This document shows, piece by piece, positions 26,713-38,414 of a stretch of DNA of 64,000 nt (its first letter is position 1; each line of letters opens with the position of its first letter). The notes below the pieces were generated by a model. The model saw nothing but the letters and a program-made list of their open reading frames with translations, was not told the origin of the DNA and did no database searches. This DNA comes from Opisthorchis felineus (taxonomy: Eukaryota; Platyhelminthes; Trematoda; Opisthorchiida; Opisthorchiidae), in NCBI GenBank assembly GCA_004794785.1, contig SJOL01006405.1, forward strand, positions 161,306-225,305. The letters are read 5' to 3'. The translations under genes were made by a program, and so were the position numbers.

Positions 26713-27439
26713 ATTTGTGCGCCCGTGCTGTGTTGGACGGCGCACAGAAGCACCATTTCGTCCAGCAACTTGTGATATAGATTAGGAGGGAGAATCCCAC
26801 GCCACCGTCAGTTTCTTCAGTAGCCGCGATGTGACTGGTCTTGTAGAGAAACTTCCATAGGACGATCTGGTTTGATTGTGGCCGCGGCACCCTTATCCTC
26901 TCTTTGCTTGGCAGCTAGCCAAGGCATTCTGCGGCCTTCTTTCGGGCCAACGCTATGTGCGAGCCTGATGACTAACATCATTCCGTAATTGAGCCACTAG
27001 ATTAAAAGAGTAGGAGCGAGCGTGCCAGATTATCATGCATCGTTTTTCAGATTGCTGTGTAGATGCAGGTAGGGATGACACCGGTGTACTCTACCGTGAT
27101 TCAGTGGAATCCAAAATCCGCATGGCAATGAATATCACCTTCTACGAGTCCTATTGGGTAACAGTGAGAGCATCGGGCTCCGAAATTGTCTAGCACGAAT
27201 CCTCCCACGAGCAGCTCGAATTCCTGCCCAATTTGAGGAGTAGTGTAGTGTGTCCTCTGGTGGGATAGTTGGTGTTGACAGTGTGGAATTTGCGCAGCTG
27301 TTTTCCCTGCTGTTTTCTAATACCGGGTTTCCTCGATGGTGACCGTATACTACATTGAAGAGGCTTAGTTATTAATGATGCTCCCCAAACGTCCGGCTTA
27401 GTCCATTTTCCAGTTACAAATGCACCAAAAAATCAAATC
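26713..27439. other. Unrecognised DNA
   Basis: No gene or known repeat was recognised between the SINE copies. Confidence 0.35.
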
Positions 27440-27620
27440 ATTCGGCTGTAGCACCCTTTCGGTGCCTAACTGCCATTCCACCCGAAGGAAGCACGAGGGC
27501 TGGGATACTGCCAGGTTGCCCAAGCCTAGACGGGGGAAGTCGAGAGGCAGAGGTCGGGTTCGAACCACGGACTTTCCGGTCGGTAAATTCGCGCTCTAAC
27601 CATTGAGCCACCTCGCCCCC
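27440..27620 (-). mobile_element. tRNA-derived SINE, copy 4
   Basis: Minus-strand, nearly full-length and close to copy 1, with the same order of box A, box B, body and 3' GGTGCTACAGCCGAATGA end. The flanks show only a weak, interrupted candidate duplication (TGCACCAA / TGTACCAA), not enough to call. Confidence 0.9.
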
Positions 27621-27796
27621 TATGTACCAACCCCAAATTCTGATTGCGTATGAGGAGACAATACTTGTACGAGATCTGACTGAATGTAAATAAAGAATGT
27701 CAGTTGAGACGTCAGCGGATGTAGATGGAATGGAGCGTGTTATCGCACCAAGATCCTGGCGTCTGCTGCTGTTCTCTCCGGTATGCAGTGACTGGC

Positions 27797-28765
27797 TTGC
27801 GCGATCGGACCATTTCTGCCAATGTCATTAACCCATGGTGAGTTGAGTCCCGGGGTCCCCATCCAGGGAGGCGGCCGTTGTCGACCCGACTAAGTTTACT
27901 GGTTGGTGTTTTCGTACTTCGTCGCCAGGTCATACACTCTCCACCTCTCGGTCACTTCCATTAAGCACAGAGTTGGGCGAAAAGAGCTCTGCGATGCAGA
28001 CGGTCTTCTGGCATGCGGAGTACACGTCCTAACCAGCGCAGCCTATGAAATGTGAGTAATTCATCTACCGCGGGAGAGTTCCTTCTTCCGAAGACCATCT
28101 GGCATACCTTAGCATTACTAATCCGATGTTCCCACCAGACCTGACCCATGCTTCACAGACACCGCTGATCAAACACTGACGTCTTCCGTATGTCTTCTGC
28201 GCGTAGGGGCCATGTCTCTGATCCATAAAGCATTATAGATCGCACCACCGCAGTGTCAACTCTGCCCCTGACAGACAAACTCACGTCACGTTGGTGCCAC
28301 AGGTGTCGGAGGTTTGCAAAAGCTGCCCTGACCTTTCCGATTCGAGAAATAATCTCATCTCCAGCCAGTCCACCGGAACTTATACAACTGCCCAGGTAAA
28401 CAAATTTATCTACCACGTCGATTGGCTCAACTGCAAGCATGAGGTGTGGGTTTGATCCCACCCAGTCTTGCAGTAGCACTTTACACTTTTCAGGTGTGAA
28501 TTGCATGCTAAACCGTGCGGCAGAGTTACTTAGGTTATTTAAAATCGTTTGTATTTGGGAAGGTTCTGAACCAAGGAGAGGAATATCGTCCGCATACTCA
28601 ATGTCTGTGAGGGGACGTCCCGGGAGCATTTCGACTCCCGAGGTTTCAGAGACAGACAGAGAAATTTCAAGCAGCATATCAATATCGAAGTTGTAGAGAC
28701 AAGGGGAAAGAGGACAACCTTGTCTTACACCACTGGACGTGGTGAACTCAGGCGAGAGCTTCCCG
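27797..28765 (-). mobile_element. RTE-like LINE family 1, RT C-terminal half (minus strand)
   Basis: A 222-residue open frame (28,153-28,821, minus) carries SPEFTTSSGVRQGCPLSPC (motif B'), DIEYADDIPLLGSEPSQ (intact YADD motif C), FTPEKCKVLLQDW, FVYLGSCISSGGLAGDE, LWHQRDVSLSVRGRVDTAVV and MLYGSETWPLRAEDIRK. It continues in the frame at 27,961-28,149 (LRWLGRVLRMPEDRLHRRAL) and then the LPGWGPRDSTHH block. Similarity to the family stops near 27,797, before the 3' UTR and the TTGATTGATT tail seen in the other two copies, so its 3' end has been lost or replaced. It is the least damaged RT stretch in the window but lacks the fingers and motif A, so it is inactive. Confidence 0.9.
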
Positions 28766-28775
28766 TATCTTGTAT

Positions 28776-30235
28776 CTGTATCTAAGGTGCTCTCTGGCAC
28801 TATTTTGTACAGGCTGATCAATTATCGAGAGAGAGAGATTCGTAAAAATCAAGCTGCGTTTCGCCTTGGTCGAGGATGCATAGACCATATCTTTACCTTG
28901 AGGTAAATTCTTGAACAGCGCCACTCTTTTGAACGTCCCACGTTGGTTGTTATTGATTTGAAAGCTGCTTTTGATTCTGTCGATCGTCAGGAACTTTGGC
29001 AGCGCCTGGCGATCAAGGGTGTTCCTTCTAAATCTATATCCTTTATGAGGACACTGTATGCGAACTGCTGTGGGCGGATACGAGCATACGGTCAGCTTTC
29101 GCCTGAGTTCACCACGTCTAGTAGTATAAGACAAGCGTCCCCTCCCTCGTCCTTGCTCTTCAAGTTTGTCACTGATGTGCTGCTTGAAATTTCTCTGCCT
29201 GTCTCTAAAGCCTCGGGGATCGAAATGCTCTCAGGACGTTCGCTCACAGACATTAAGTATGCAGACGATATTGCTCTCCTTGGTTCAGTTCCTTTAAAAT
29301 AGCAAACTATGTTAAATAACTTAAATAATGCTGCCGCACGGTTTGGCATGCGCTTCTCACCTGCAAAGTGTAAAGTGCTGCTACAAGACTGGATTGGATC
29401 AAACCCAAACTTCATGCTTGCAGATGAGCCAATCGATGTGGCAGTTAAGTCGGTTTACCTGGGCAATTGTGTGTGTTCCGGTAGACTAGTTGGAGATGAG
29501 ATTAATTCTTGAATTGGGAAGGGCAGGACAACTTTTGCCAACCTCCAACACCTATGGCACCAACGTGACGTGAGTTTGTCTGTCAGGGGCAAAGTTGTCA
29601 CTGCGGTGGTGCGATCCGTATTGCTTTATGCCTCTACGCGCAGTGGACATACGGAATTTGCCAGTATTTGACCATCGGTGTCTCTGAAGTATTGGTCGGG
29701 TCTGGTGGGAACATTGGATTATCAATGTTGAGGTACATCCGGTGGTTTTAGGAAGGAGAAACTCTTCTACGATAGATAAATCCCTCAAACTTCATAGGTT
29801 ACACTGGTTAGGACATGCGCTGGGCATACCAGTAAACCGTCTGCATCGCAGAACTCTTTTCGCCCAGCCCTGTGCTGAGTGGAAGCGACCGAGACGTGGA
29901 GAGTGCATGACCTGACGACGAAGTACGAAAACACTAACCAGTAAACTTAGTCGGGTCGACAACGGCTGCCTCCCTGGATGGGGACCCCGGGGACTCAACT
30001 CACCATGGGTTAATGACATTGGCAGAAATGGTCCAGTCGCGCAGTCGGTGGCGCTTGTGCATGAAAGCTATCGCCTTCAATGCTTAGCTACCCAATTCCT
30101 GAACTAAATGAACATGCCATCGCCTCCAAGGCTTGGCTGTACTCCCCGCACTCTCCCACTTTCCGGTGATCGAAACTGTAGTAGCCGGGATCGATGTACA
30201 CAGTTTATAGCTGATAAATTGATTGATTGAATTTG
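28776..30235 (+). mobile_element. RTE-like LINE family 1, RT to 3' end (plus strand)
   Basis: Starts abruptly in the RT fingers (KVLSGTILYRLINYRERE, QAAFRLGRGCIDHIFTLR), then intact motif A (VVIDLKAAFDSVDR, in the 28,943-29,302 frame), a diverged motif B', and intact motif C (DIKYADDIALLGS). A stop follows at 29,300-29,302. The thumb region continues at 29,309-29,512 (FSPAKCKVLLQDWIGSNPNF) and later blocks are shifted. The 3' end at 30,214-30,233 is a short TTGA-type tandem (TTGATTGATTGAATTT), as is usual for RTE elements, which end in short repeats rather than poly(A). It lies head to head with the minus-strand copy just left of it. Confidence 0.9.
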
Positions 30236-30940
30236 CGCTAACTGAGATTGCACGTCGTACGCCATTTCAGCATAATCATGCAGCGTTTATTGAACAGGAA
30301 GAGTTTACTCTTCGCTCAACAACTTCCTCAAATGTTATCCTAGAACCCAGCTTTTTGTCTTCTAACTTGTCACTCAGCAAAAATCATTCATTGCTTTCTT
30401 CGTAAGTAATGCTCCTTTCAAGATTCCTGAGAACTCTTTCACACGACACTACCGGCTTCGTCTTGTATGGGACTGTTCTAGCTATGGTCAGTTGTATGTC
30501 GCACTTAAACGTCAAATCGGACGCATGTAAGGTAGCTCACTCGTTTTCCAGCTGAGATGGTTCTAATTTTAGAGTTGAATTAATGTCTCTTATATGTTGC
30601 CGTTCACCCAAGTAAGCAACTGACGGACTACTTCGAGGTTCAGTTGGGATGATATTCCACCGTGTTAAATCGTAAAGTCGACCAAAACTTACCGACAGAT
30701 CGTTACTGGCTCCGAGGTTCTTGGAGCTCATAAGGTAGGCTCCGAGCAAATTGTTTGTATAATCATTAGTATGCGCAGGCGTTCAGTGGTCCAGTTATTG
30801 TTGACAGACAACGTCTTGTCGGATACCATCTGTTCACCAGTATAACTTCACTTGCGTAGGAAATGACATCGGCGAAACCCCGGGGACTACCTGATGAGCA
30901 GCGAAGCATTAGTGTTGAACACTGATGTTATGCCGTCGAC
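30236..30940. other. Unrecognised DNA
   Basis: No gene or repeat family recognised before the hammerhead-like motif at 30.95 kb. Confidence 0.35.
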
Positions 30941-30944
30941 GATG

Positions 30945-31030
30945 ATGATAACATGATGAGCCCCCGAAAAGGGCATAACCGGTATTGTGTTGTCGAAAGG
31001 TTTCCATCAACCTTGTATGTAGTGTTGTGT
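30945..31030 (+). ncRNA. Decayed hammerhead ribozyme-like motif, copy A
   Basis: Plus strand: ATGATGA (30,953-30,959) in place of CUGAUGA, a perfect stem II GCCC/GGGC (30,960-30,974), then ATAACCGGTA where the family has GAAACCGGTC, followed by the shared 3' flank TTGTCGAAAGGTTT and CAACCTTGTATG. Stem II and the flank identify the family. Loss of C3, G12 and the cleavage-site C means it should not self-cleave. Confidence 0.6.
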
Positions 31031-31779
31031 CATGAGTAAACCTTGCTGTTAACTGTACGTTGTCTGCAATTTCATGTGTGCAACACCCATCTCATATCAA
31101 AGATTCCATTTTTGTAATGTTTGGAGACCTCGATACCGTTATTCGCAACGGCTCAAGTACATTCGTTTTCAATATCTAGTTGGGTTCTTAGGTAGAGGTA
31201 GGAACACTACTGTGGGTACTTTTTCGCGATGACACGCCGCAGGTATAGTGTTAGTGTGGAACGAAAACGTCACCAAGGGGTTTATGCAAAACGATGTATC
31301 GGTTGAAGCCAAAAGGTGAAACAACAAGCAACAGCTGGTGAGCGGTAGATGAACCAGATGTAGAGTTGTGCACTTCTGATCCACTCCCACACGCTGTGCT
31401 TCGCTGTACCTAATCGCCGTGGAAGATGTACATAACCTATCATTCGCGCAGGCAGCAGACCTCCCCTTAGCCTTCCGCCAAAATCCAAACAGGTTAGGAT
31501 GACTGATTGAGGAGACTGACGTCAACAAAGCATAGCATAGCTGCAGCAGTGTGCGTTGATTCCGATTTAGATGGGAGCCTTTACTCGAGAGAGCGTCTCC
31601 ACTCGATCCCATTTGCAGTGCGAAGTGCGAGAGAATGCTGGACCAGAAACCAGCCATTGCAAATATATGCATACTACAGACTTTTATGATCAGCCGAATC
31701 ATCTCACCATGACCAATATTACCCAACTGGATCACGATAAGCTTATTGCTCACTTATGTGCTTTGTTTAAAGTCAGACT
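31031..31779. other. Unrecognised DNA
   Basis: A 194-residue minus-strand open frame (31,169-31,753) spans most of this stretch. It shows no known domain, transmembrane pattern or splice context and overlaps opposite frames, so I do not call it a gene. Confidence 0.35.
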
Positions 31780-32135
31780 ACAGTGTAGTGCAATCAGATG
31801 TCATAATTCGATGTCTCGGTTGCCGTGGACAACCTTTCAAGGATTTTCACAATCACTTGAATGCGGATAGAATGCAGCGTTATTTAGGTCCGTCATCATG
31901 CCTCCTGATGTGTTTCTGAGATCATTCGGTAGTCAGATGCGACTAGCGTGTGTGGGTGTGTATTGTTCTGCGTGCTTTGGCTGGGATGTGCCTCCGCCCG
32001 TTGTTGTGCTGGTTGTGATACGTCATTGTAGAGATTCCTGTTTGGCCTCGGGCCACTGTATCTACTAAGGTGTGCTGTTGGTCGAAGCCAGATACACTGG
32101 ATGATGGCTGCATCACTATGGTTGACGCAGTTCGG
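31780..32135 (-). mobile_element. Penelope-like element 3' terminal fragment (minus strand)
   Basis: The reverse complement aligns along its whole length with the tail of the Penelope-like element at 33,510-33,880. Shared blocks are TCTGGCTTCGAC, ACAGTGGCCCGA, CCAAACAGGAATCT, GGCRCATCCCAGCCAAA, GTCGCATCTGACT, AATGATCTCAGAAAC and the end RGGTTG--CAACCGARAC. In the plus copy this region follows the GIY-YIG endonuclease, so it represents the 3' terminal region. The open frame at 31,943-32,227 (minus) is the C-terminal tail of the element. Confidence 0.8.
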
Positions 32136-32525
32136 CTGTGTTGAACTCCGGTACTAAAGCAACCCACAGAATCTTCTGGGTCTTCCAAGAAAATCCAATA
32201 GATCCACAGCAGTTTATAGGTCACCAAAATGACATAAAAGTCACTCCATACGCCCTATCACGGACTATACTACTTATCCAAATTTTAACTTACCCAAATA
32301 CTTAATCAGGCTGTTGAATCCGCATTATCAGCTAGTGGTAAGTCACGTGGATGACTTTAGATTTTGTTAATATTATCCAATCTACACGTAGCAATGATGA
32401 CGAAGTAGCAGTAACAGCTGTTCATAATGGTGCACTAGTGAACGAATGTTTATCTTTTCTATCCTCTATTTTTTTGTGACAGCGTATTTCTAGTGCAGAG
32501 AACAACTCTATCCCCTGTTGATATT
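32136..32525. other. Unrecognised DNA, possibly upstream Penelope RT remnants
   Basis: No clear motif. By position the region could hold the decayed N-terminal RT part of the element that begins to be recognisable at about 32,530. Confidence 0.3.
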
Positions 32526-33890
32526 ATTACTGGTATTGAATTATGTTCAAGCACCACTTATTTCACCTTTCAAAAAACTGCTATAAACACAAACTGATGG
32601 TGTCGCTATGGGCTTTCCAGCCTCACCCATAGTGGCTAATCTGTTCTTGCACCATTTTGAAACTAAGGCCTTACGTGACTTCACTCATCCAGTACACACC
32701 TGGCTGAGGTACGTTGACGGCATGTTTGCGATTACAGCATCCACACAGTGACAAGCATTAGACTGAATGAACAATGCAGTAGTATAGGGTCCACGATGGA
32801 AACTGAGAGCGAACAGTTCCCTGGACTGCAGATTATCTGTTAACAGAAACCGTGGATTCTCACTAGGGATCCACAGAAAACCCATACATTCATTATTGGT
32901 CTTCGCATCCACAGTACGTTCAACGGATAGTTGTCGAATCGCTGGTGAAACTATGCTCGGATGATCTGAAACGACTCACTAGGGTACTACAGTAACATAG
33001 GTACGCCATAGGACTCAGTACCCAACAGTTGGGAAGAACTCCACCCGAACCGGTGAGACAGAGACGGAAACTCGGTGGTCACAGTGGGAATACCCTATAG
33101 AAATGGCCGTTCAGACGTCGTTCGGAAGATACTTCCGGATTGTGATTTCGGAACATTCTTCGGAATTGACAACACCTTACGACGAATCCTTGGAAGGACT
33201 TTATCAAACCGAAACATCGCGTAAAATGCGTCTACAAAATTCCATGCGCAAAATGCCCAGCCGAATACATAGACCAGGCAGCCGGGTAACTTTATGTGCA
33301 AATCGCATAGCACAAACGACGTGCGCGTTTCCCTTCACGGAATCCAATTGAGTTGAGGAACCTTGAGAGTTACTCAGCGGTTGCACTCCACGCACTTGAG
33401 ACAAGCCATCAGTTCAACTTCGATGGTACACTTATACTCATGTTAGGATTCAAGTCATACGCAACGTACGTGCGCTGGAGCACCAGAGATCAACACACAA
33501 CCGATCTGCGTCAACCGTAGTGATGGAGTCAGCATCCCGTCTGTCTGGCTTCGACTCACAGCACACATTAGTAGACACAGTGGCCCGAAGCCAAACAGGA
33601 ATCTTTACAATGACGCATCACAGCCTGCACAACAACAAACGGAGGCGCATCCCAGCCAAAACACAATCACACGTGCACACACACATGCACACAGAGCTAA
33701 TACATACCACACATGCTGGTCGCATCTGACTGCCAAATGATCTCAGAAACGCATCAAACAGAAGACATGATGACGGACCCCAATAACGCTGCACTTGACC
33801 CGTATTCAATTGACTTTGAAAATACTTAAAAAAGGTTGCCCATAGCAACCGAAACGTTGAATTATAACATCTTATACCACTAAACTGTGT
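32526..33890 (+). mobile_element. Penelope-like element: RT and GIY-YIG endonuclease remnants, inactive
   Basis: RT motifs typical of Penelope-like elements occur in order: TDGVAMGFPASPIVANLFLH at about 32,595-32,655 (usually GVAMGSPVSP), then WLRYVDGMFAIT at about 32,700-32,735, where the catalytic YVDD is now YVDG. FLDCRLSVNRNRG near 32,820-32,860 matches the FLD motif downstream of the palm. The GIY-YIG endonuclease follows at about 33,198-33,430, with CVYKIPCAKCPAEYIDQAAG (CxxC pair kept; YIG changed to YID; then a stop) and HKRRARFPSRNPIELRNLES, SAVALHALETSHQFNF. The tail to 33,890 is shared with the inverted fragment at 31.8-32.1 kb. Several stops and shifts make it dead. Confidence 0.85.
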
Positions 33891-35308
33891 TATGACTTTA
33901 AACTCCTTATATCGTAGACCGCATGGCTGTCAATTTGTTGAACAAGATTTGGGCCGATTTTGGCCCGGAACTCTTAGGTAATTACTTAATTGATCAGATA
34001 AACAGCAGCATCCCAAAGATGTGGAGTAGGCTTCAATCGGCGAGTGCTTGAAGATAAGGACACACTCATGGTTTTGCTGATTTTGTCGGATTTTTCCAAC
34101 CGGGTACCGATTGCCAGTAAGTTTCACTCAGAAGCGAAATAAACTATTTTGGACTTGGCATACTTACTCGTTCACTTGAATGGGATGCCAAGACAGCTTC
34201 GGGTTTCATCCGTACAAGCCGCGTTAGCTGAATAACCCACACTACCACGAATTGGGAGACAAAAGGCGGAATATCAATTGGCATTTTTTGTGTTTGGTCG
34301 TGATGTTCACTTGTTCGTTATGTGACAATAACAGAGCTGAGGAGATCTTTGAAGTGCCGAATATTGTGTGCACAGACAAACCCAACAGCAGGTGGCAGCT
34401 AAAGGTATGAAAAAGCAATAGTGGAGATGGAGTAGATCGATTTTACCGGAACTGTGGTGCTGTGAATGTAATCGTCGCTGTTCACAAAATCCCGTACACC
34501 TAACAGGAAGTTGGACACACGGAATGCGTTGTTACGACCAAAAAAGCGTGGCACGTGTGTGTGGTAATAGCATGGCTTACACACTGGGCTCGTAGCTGCA
34601 AGCCGTCGTAATGTGTCAATCTCCAACTAAGCAGTGTGACCGCTCAGTTTAAGCTAATCAAGCCGTCCTATTCCGACTCCGTTGTCAAGAGCAGGAATAC
34701 TAGTATTGAACAAGGCTTAGAAAAGCTGTCTTACTTATGAAACTGCTTGTTGACTCCTCCGTATTCTATTCTGGACGCTGGCGCGCGAGAACAACGCACC
34801 TTGACGTTAGTCGATGTGTCATTGTGAGCAGCCGCACCAACCACTGAAGACTAATTACACGGTTCGACTAAGCCACTTTGCATCCAAGAAATCTACGGCA
34901 TTACACATCAGGGCTACTCACATGCTGCTTCCATTAGATACACGAGTCGTTTCGTGATAAGAAATAGTCGAATGCGAATAGATAAGTCTTGATATCTAAG
35001 ATAAGATATATCCGAAACGATGGGTTTGATATGCAGTATCTTCAGCGGACAGCTAATATCTCGACGTCTCCAGAGGTCACAGAAACTCCGAGAACCAGCT
35101 TTGGTTGTTTCTGTTCTAACTTCCACTGAGATAACTAGCATGTAGTTCGCCCCTCAAGCATTCGAAGCTGTTGATGACCAAGATGTATATCCAGTGATCG
35201 GCAGCGTGGCTGGCGACCCTGACGAATCCTGAAAGATACCTTACGAAGTGTTAGAAGCAAGTAACTTCAGCCCCCAAACGGTTAAGTGTTGTATCTTTTC
35301 TACAGTTC
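33891..35308. other. Unrecognised DNA
   Basis: Minus-strand frames at 34,399-34,626 and 34,914-35,141 are open but match no family I recognise. Confidence 0.35.
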
Positions 35309-35506
35309 GGTTCCCAGCTCACTGACTCTGGCGTAGACTCGCTGACTGGATGGTCCATGGTTCGAACCCAATCTCTGCATTTCAACTGCTCCTATATAGG
35401 CTTGGACAACCTGGAAGTGTCTCAGCTCTCGTGCTTCCTTCGGGTGGCATGACAGCCAGGCACCGAAAGGGTGTTACGGCTGAACGATTATTATTATTAT
35501 TGTTAT
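35309..35506 (+). mobile_element. tRNA-derived SINE, copy 5, with (ATT)n tail
   Basis: Plus-strand copy with a diverged box A region, GGTTCGAACCC box B at about 35,360, then TAGGCTTGGACAACCTGGAA, GTGCTTCCTTCGGGTGGCAT and CAGCCAGGCACCGAAAGGGT, ending in GAACGATTATTATTATTATT. The ATT repeat tail differs from the T-run tail of the copy at 58 kb, suggesting subfamilies or tail slippage. Confidence 0.85.
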
Positions 35507-36134
35507 TCTGCCCCTGTACTCAACATTGGCAAAAGCCTGATCGTCATCAAGTCTAGACGCAGCATATTCTATAATTCCGTCTAAAACGATAGAATAAGAA
35601 AGTGGAGATTGGCGGATCACACTGATGAGTGTTAATCGCCCTCCTAGTTGGTTGTATATCCGGACTTGACTAGATGTCCCCTTTCAAGGTGTTCGCGTAT
35701 TTTATTGGAACTCCGCGTCTGATCAGGTAGTTACAAGCAGAATTCAGCTCGTCGAGCAATATCCTCCTCGAATATCCTGCAACACAACAATGGTCGGCTG
35801 TTGCTAAGGTGAACCATATTTTGGACTTTTGCACGAAATGAACGGGAAATCATTAACCACTATTCGCAAGTGATCTCCAGATTTCGGGGATTCGCGCCTA
35901 GCTTGTGCCTTTAAATGACGATGTTTGTCAAAATTCTTCATGGTGACGGACTTTGGCTTATCATACACTGGTTTGCACCATCTGATCGACAACCTTGTAA
36001 GTTGGCCACATATAAAAACTGACCAAGTCATTGCTACTCAGTGTCTCAAGAATTAGGGGGAACGATGAACAAATGATCGGGGCGGACCGTCAGCTCCCCT
36101 CCCACACACACCGGTTTTGAAGAGTTATGTAGGG
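35507..36134. other. Unrecognised DNA
   Basis: No gene or repeat was recognised between the SINE and the Penelope terminal inverted repeat. Confidence 0.35.
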
Positions 36135-36376
36135 GAGACTCACCTGGAACCCAGCTGAATCTCTCGTTTGTGCTATTTCCAGACAACTGAATGTGCTGCC
36201 GGTTGTGGGCTGTTGAAGAATTTTCAGCAACCTTATGAGTAGTGCATTACGAATATGCATGTATTGCGATATCTCGGATATCGTAGCAACTGAAACATGA
36301 GGCGGCCTGGTGCAGCACATTCAGTTGCCTGGAAATATCACAAACGAGAGATTCAGCTGGGTTCCAGGTGAGTCTC
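36135..36376. repeat. Penelope-associated terminal repeat: near-perfect 65-bp inverted repeat around a half hammerhead
   Basis: Arms 36,135-36,200 and 36,312-36,376 are reverse complements with about two mismatches (shared core includes AACGAGAGATTCAGCTGGGT). The 111-nt spacer begins with GGTTGTGGGCTGTTGAAG and TTTTCAGCAACCTTATGAG, which is the 3' flank of the hammerhead motifs elsewhere in the window. The ribozyme core itself is missing. Related arms occur at 38.2-38.4 kb and part of an arm right of the assembly gap at 56,217. It lies on the 3' side of the minus-strand Penelope endonuclease fragment, where a pseudo-LTR would be expected. Confidence 0.7.
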
Positions 36377-36830
36377 TCGCAAAACCAAATTTGTTTGCAA
36401 ATGAGTGTATTTCGCTAATCGGTAGACTTATTGCTGGGCAATGTTTCGCTTTTGACACAAAAGCTTCGTCAGGCCAAGTGACTAGGTTATGAGGTTGGTC
36501 GAGATTTAAGGTGGAAGGAGAACCGATCAACTAAATCAAGCTAAATCTCTGTTAGGTGTGGGCCGAGGGATTCTGTGTTAAGGTGGGTGACCAAGTGTTA
36601 GGCCGTTGGGGAAACCTACATGGGTCCAGCCTAGGGTCTAGTTCTTCTGGCTCCCTCTTGAACGTCGTTTGCACTTTCCGTCTGTCTGTGTGGATGAGCT
36701 AGTGCTACGACAGTTGTGTAAGAGGGATTCTGTGAACTTTGGTCGGGTTTGGATTTCGCCCCCTCTTTTTGCTAATGGTTCTACATGAATTGACAACCAC
36801 ACACAGTCACGCGTCAACTCGGCTTATCTA
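36377..36830. other. Probable Penelope-like 3' untranslated sequence or unrecognised DNA
   Basis: It lies between the endonuclease end at about 36,835 (minus) and the terminal inverted repeat. No coding motif was seen. Confidence 0.3.
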
Positions 36831-37250
36831 AGACCGCTTTCCATACGCTCGCCAGTTCTACACCCTCGATTCTGTTCGCGCTGTGATGCTTGATGATTTC
36901 CACCGCCTAGGCTATCAGCCGCTGTGGTGTGAATCGCAGTCCCCGTCTTAAAACTTCCAATTCTCCAGATCTATTCTATGTCCCGTGTCTAAGGCATGTA
37001 CCACCATCGCTGAGTCTTTGACCAGCGTTTGGTATTCTTCCGCATTCCTTGGTGGTTTGTTTATCCTCCTTTTATGCTCACTAATTCTGGTGTGCAGTTC
37101 CCTGGCAGTTTGTTCTATGTAAACCTTAGTGTAATCGTTGCGGTTAATTCTGTACACACAGTCCCTAGTCCTTTCAACCTTTCACTAGTAAACGGACACT
37201 GCTTTTTCAAAACCACCGCCACCACAGAAGAGAAGTGGTGCTAATATCAT
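36831..37250 (-). mobile_element. Penelope-like GIY-YIG endonuclease fragment (minus strand)
   Basis: The frame at 36,948-37,157 reads VYRINRNDYTKVYIEQTARE, LHTRISEHKRRINKPPRNAE and MVVHALDTGHRIDLEN. This is the GIY-YIG nuclease of a Penelope-like element, with the YIG glycine changed to Glu and the CxxC cysteines changed. After a shift it continues as EVLRRGLRFTPQRLIA, a stop, then AVEIIKHHSANRIEGVELAS and VWKAVLDKPS, ending in a TGA near 36,830. The protein differs clearly from the endonuclease at 33.2 kb, so two Penelope families are present. The RT part upstream (higher coordinates) was not recognised. Confidence 0.85.
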
Positions 37251-38100
37251 TAGATTCTCTTGCGAGTGCTTCATCGGTTCGCTATCCTGGTATCAACTCA
37301 TATAAACTTAGTCCGCATAACGTGAAAAGTTGCCTTTCTTTGGGTTGACGTTTGTGAAGGACAAGAAACTTCATACAGCATCCATCGTAGTGGAGTCCCG
37401 CTCAGAAAGTTGGCGGTTTCTGCGTAAATTAACGAAAAAACCATTATACTTCCATGATAAAGTCTGGTGGTTTGTAGGAAACCCTAGTACGAGAAACTTC
37501 AGTCCTGAGTTACTCCAAAACAAAAACAACTATATCTGTCCACGCCAAATGTTCTAATGGTAAATTCAGTGTTTAAAAACTGTGGCAAAGGAACTTGTAC
37601 ACTCGATAATGAATATAATGCGTAGGTGAAGTCATCCGTTTACTCTCACCGAAAGCTGAACTAGCTTGTAGCCACTGGCCTGCTGTGATTCAAGAGACTG
37701 ACAACAAATACTAAAGCATGTGAGAACTAAATTGGTTGAGCACAGTGAGACTCCTGACTGTCGATCGAGACAGCTTTTCATAAGACTCTGGGACCATTCA
37801 GCGATCAACCGGGGTTTCATAAATACTTGAGTTCAGCCACTGGTACCCGATTCCCCACTCCGTTCTGGCCAACAGCCTTTCTTGTGACGGCTACCTCTCC
37901 AATGACCTTGTGGATGTGCGCGACAGTAGCAATTACTGGGCCATTCGTCGCTCTCTATTATTACACTCTCTAATGCGATCCGGTATCTTCAAAGTCACAT
38001 TTGAGAGGCGTTTGCTGTATGACAGAGTGGTGGTCCTTCCTAATAAACCTAATATTTACATAAAGGAAACTACTCACAAGGTTTCTGAAAACTCTCCGAC
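37251..38100. other. Unrecognised DNA
   Basis: It lies between the Penelope endonuclease fragment and the hammerhead-like motif B. Reverse-transcriptase motifs were looked for on the minus strand and not found. Confidence 0.35.
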
Positions 38101-38102
38101 AG

Positions 38103-38145
38103 CCCACGACCGGTTTCCCCCTCTTGGGGCTCATCGGGTAGGCGC
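38103..38145 (-). ncRNA. Hammerhead ribozyme-like motif, copy B
   Basis: Minus strand, 5' to 3': helix I strand CCTAC (38,142-38,138), core CCGATGA (38,137-38,131, U4 changed to C), stem II CCCC/GGGG with loop AAGA, GAAAC (38,117-38,113), a palindromic ACCGGT, cleavage triplet GTC ending at 38,108, and helix I strand GTGGG (38,107-38,103). CCTAC and GTGGG pair over 5 bp with one G-U. The self-complementary ACCGGT would give a minimal helix III, as in the type I hammerheads of Penelope-like elements and retrozymes, which can pair between two molecules. The U4 change predicts weak or no activity. Confidence 0.7.
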
Positions 38146-38207
38146 ATTCCCTGAGTTTACCCCAACCTTATGTTCTACTTGAACCCAAATTGGACTGATT
38201 TCGACAT

Positions 38208-38414
38208 ACACTCATTTGCATATCAGTTTAGTTTTCACAGGAGACTCAAGTGAATCTCTTGTTTATGATGTTCTTTATGAAAAAATATATTTTGAATACC
38301 GTACCAACGGAAACACGAGGCGGCCTTTGCGCAGCACATTCAGTTGAAGAATATCATAAACGAGAGATTCAGTTGAGTATCCCGTGAAAACCAAGTCGAT
38401 ATGCAAATGAGTGT
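38208..38414. repeat. Penelope-associated inverted repeat, second copy
   Basis: Arms 38,208-38,275 and 38,346-38,414 are reverse complements with about 87% identity by eye (shared starts ACACTCATTTGCATATC). The spacer contains GAAACACGAGGCGGCC and GCGCAGCACATTCAGTTG, also found in the copy at 36.3 kb. The hammerhead-like motif B lies 60 nt to the left. Confidence 0.7.
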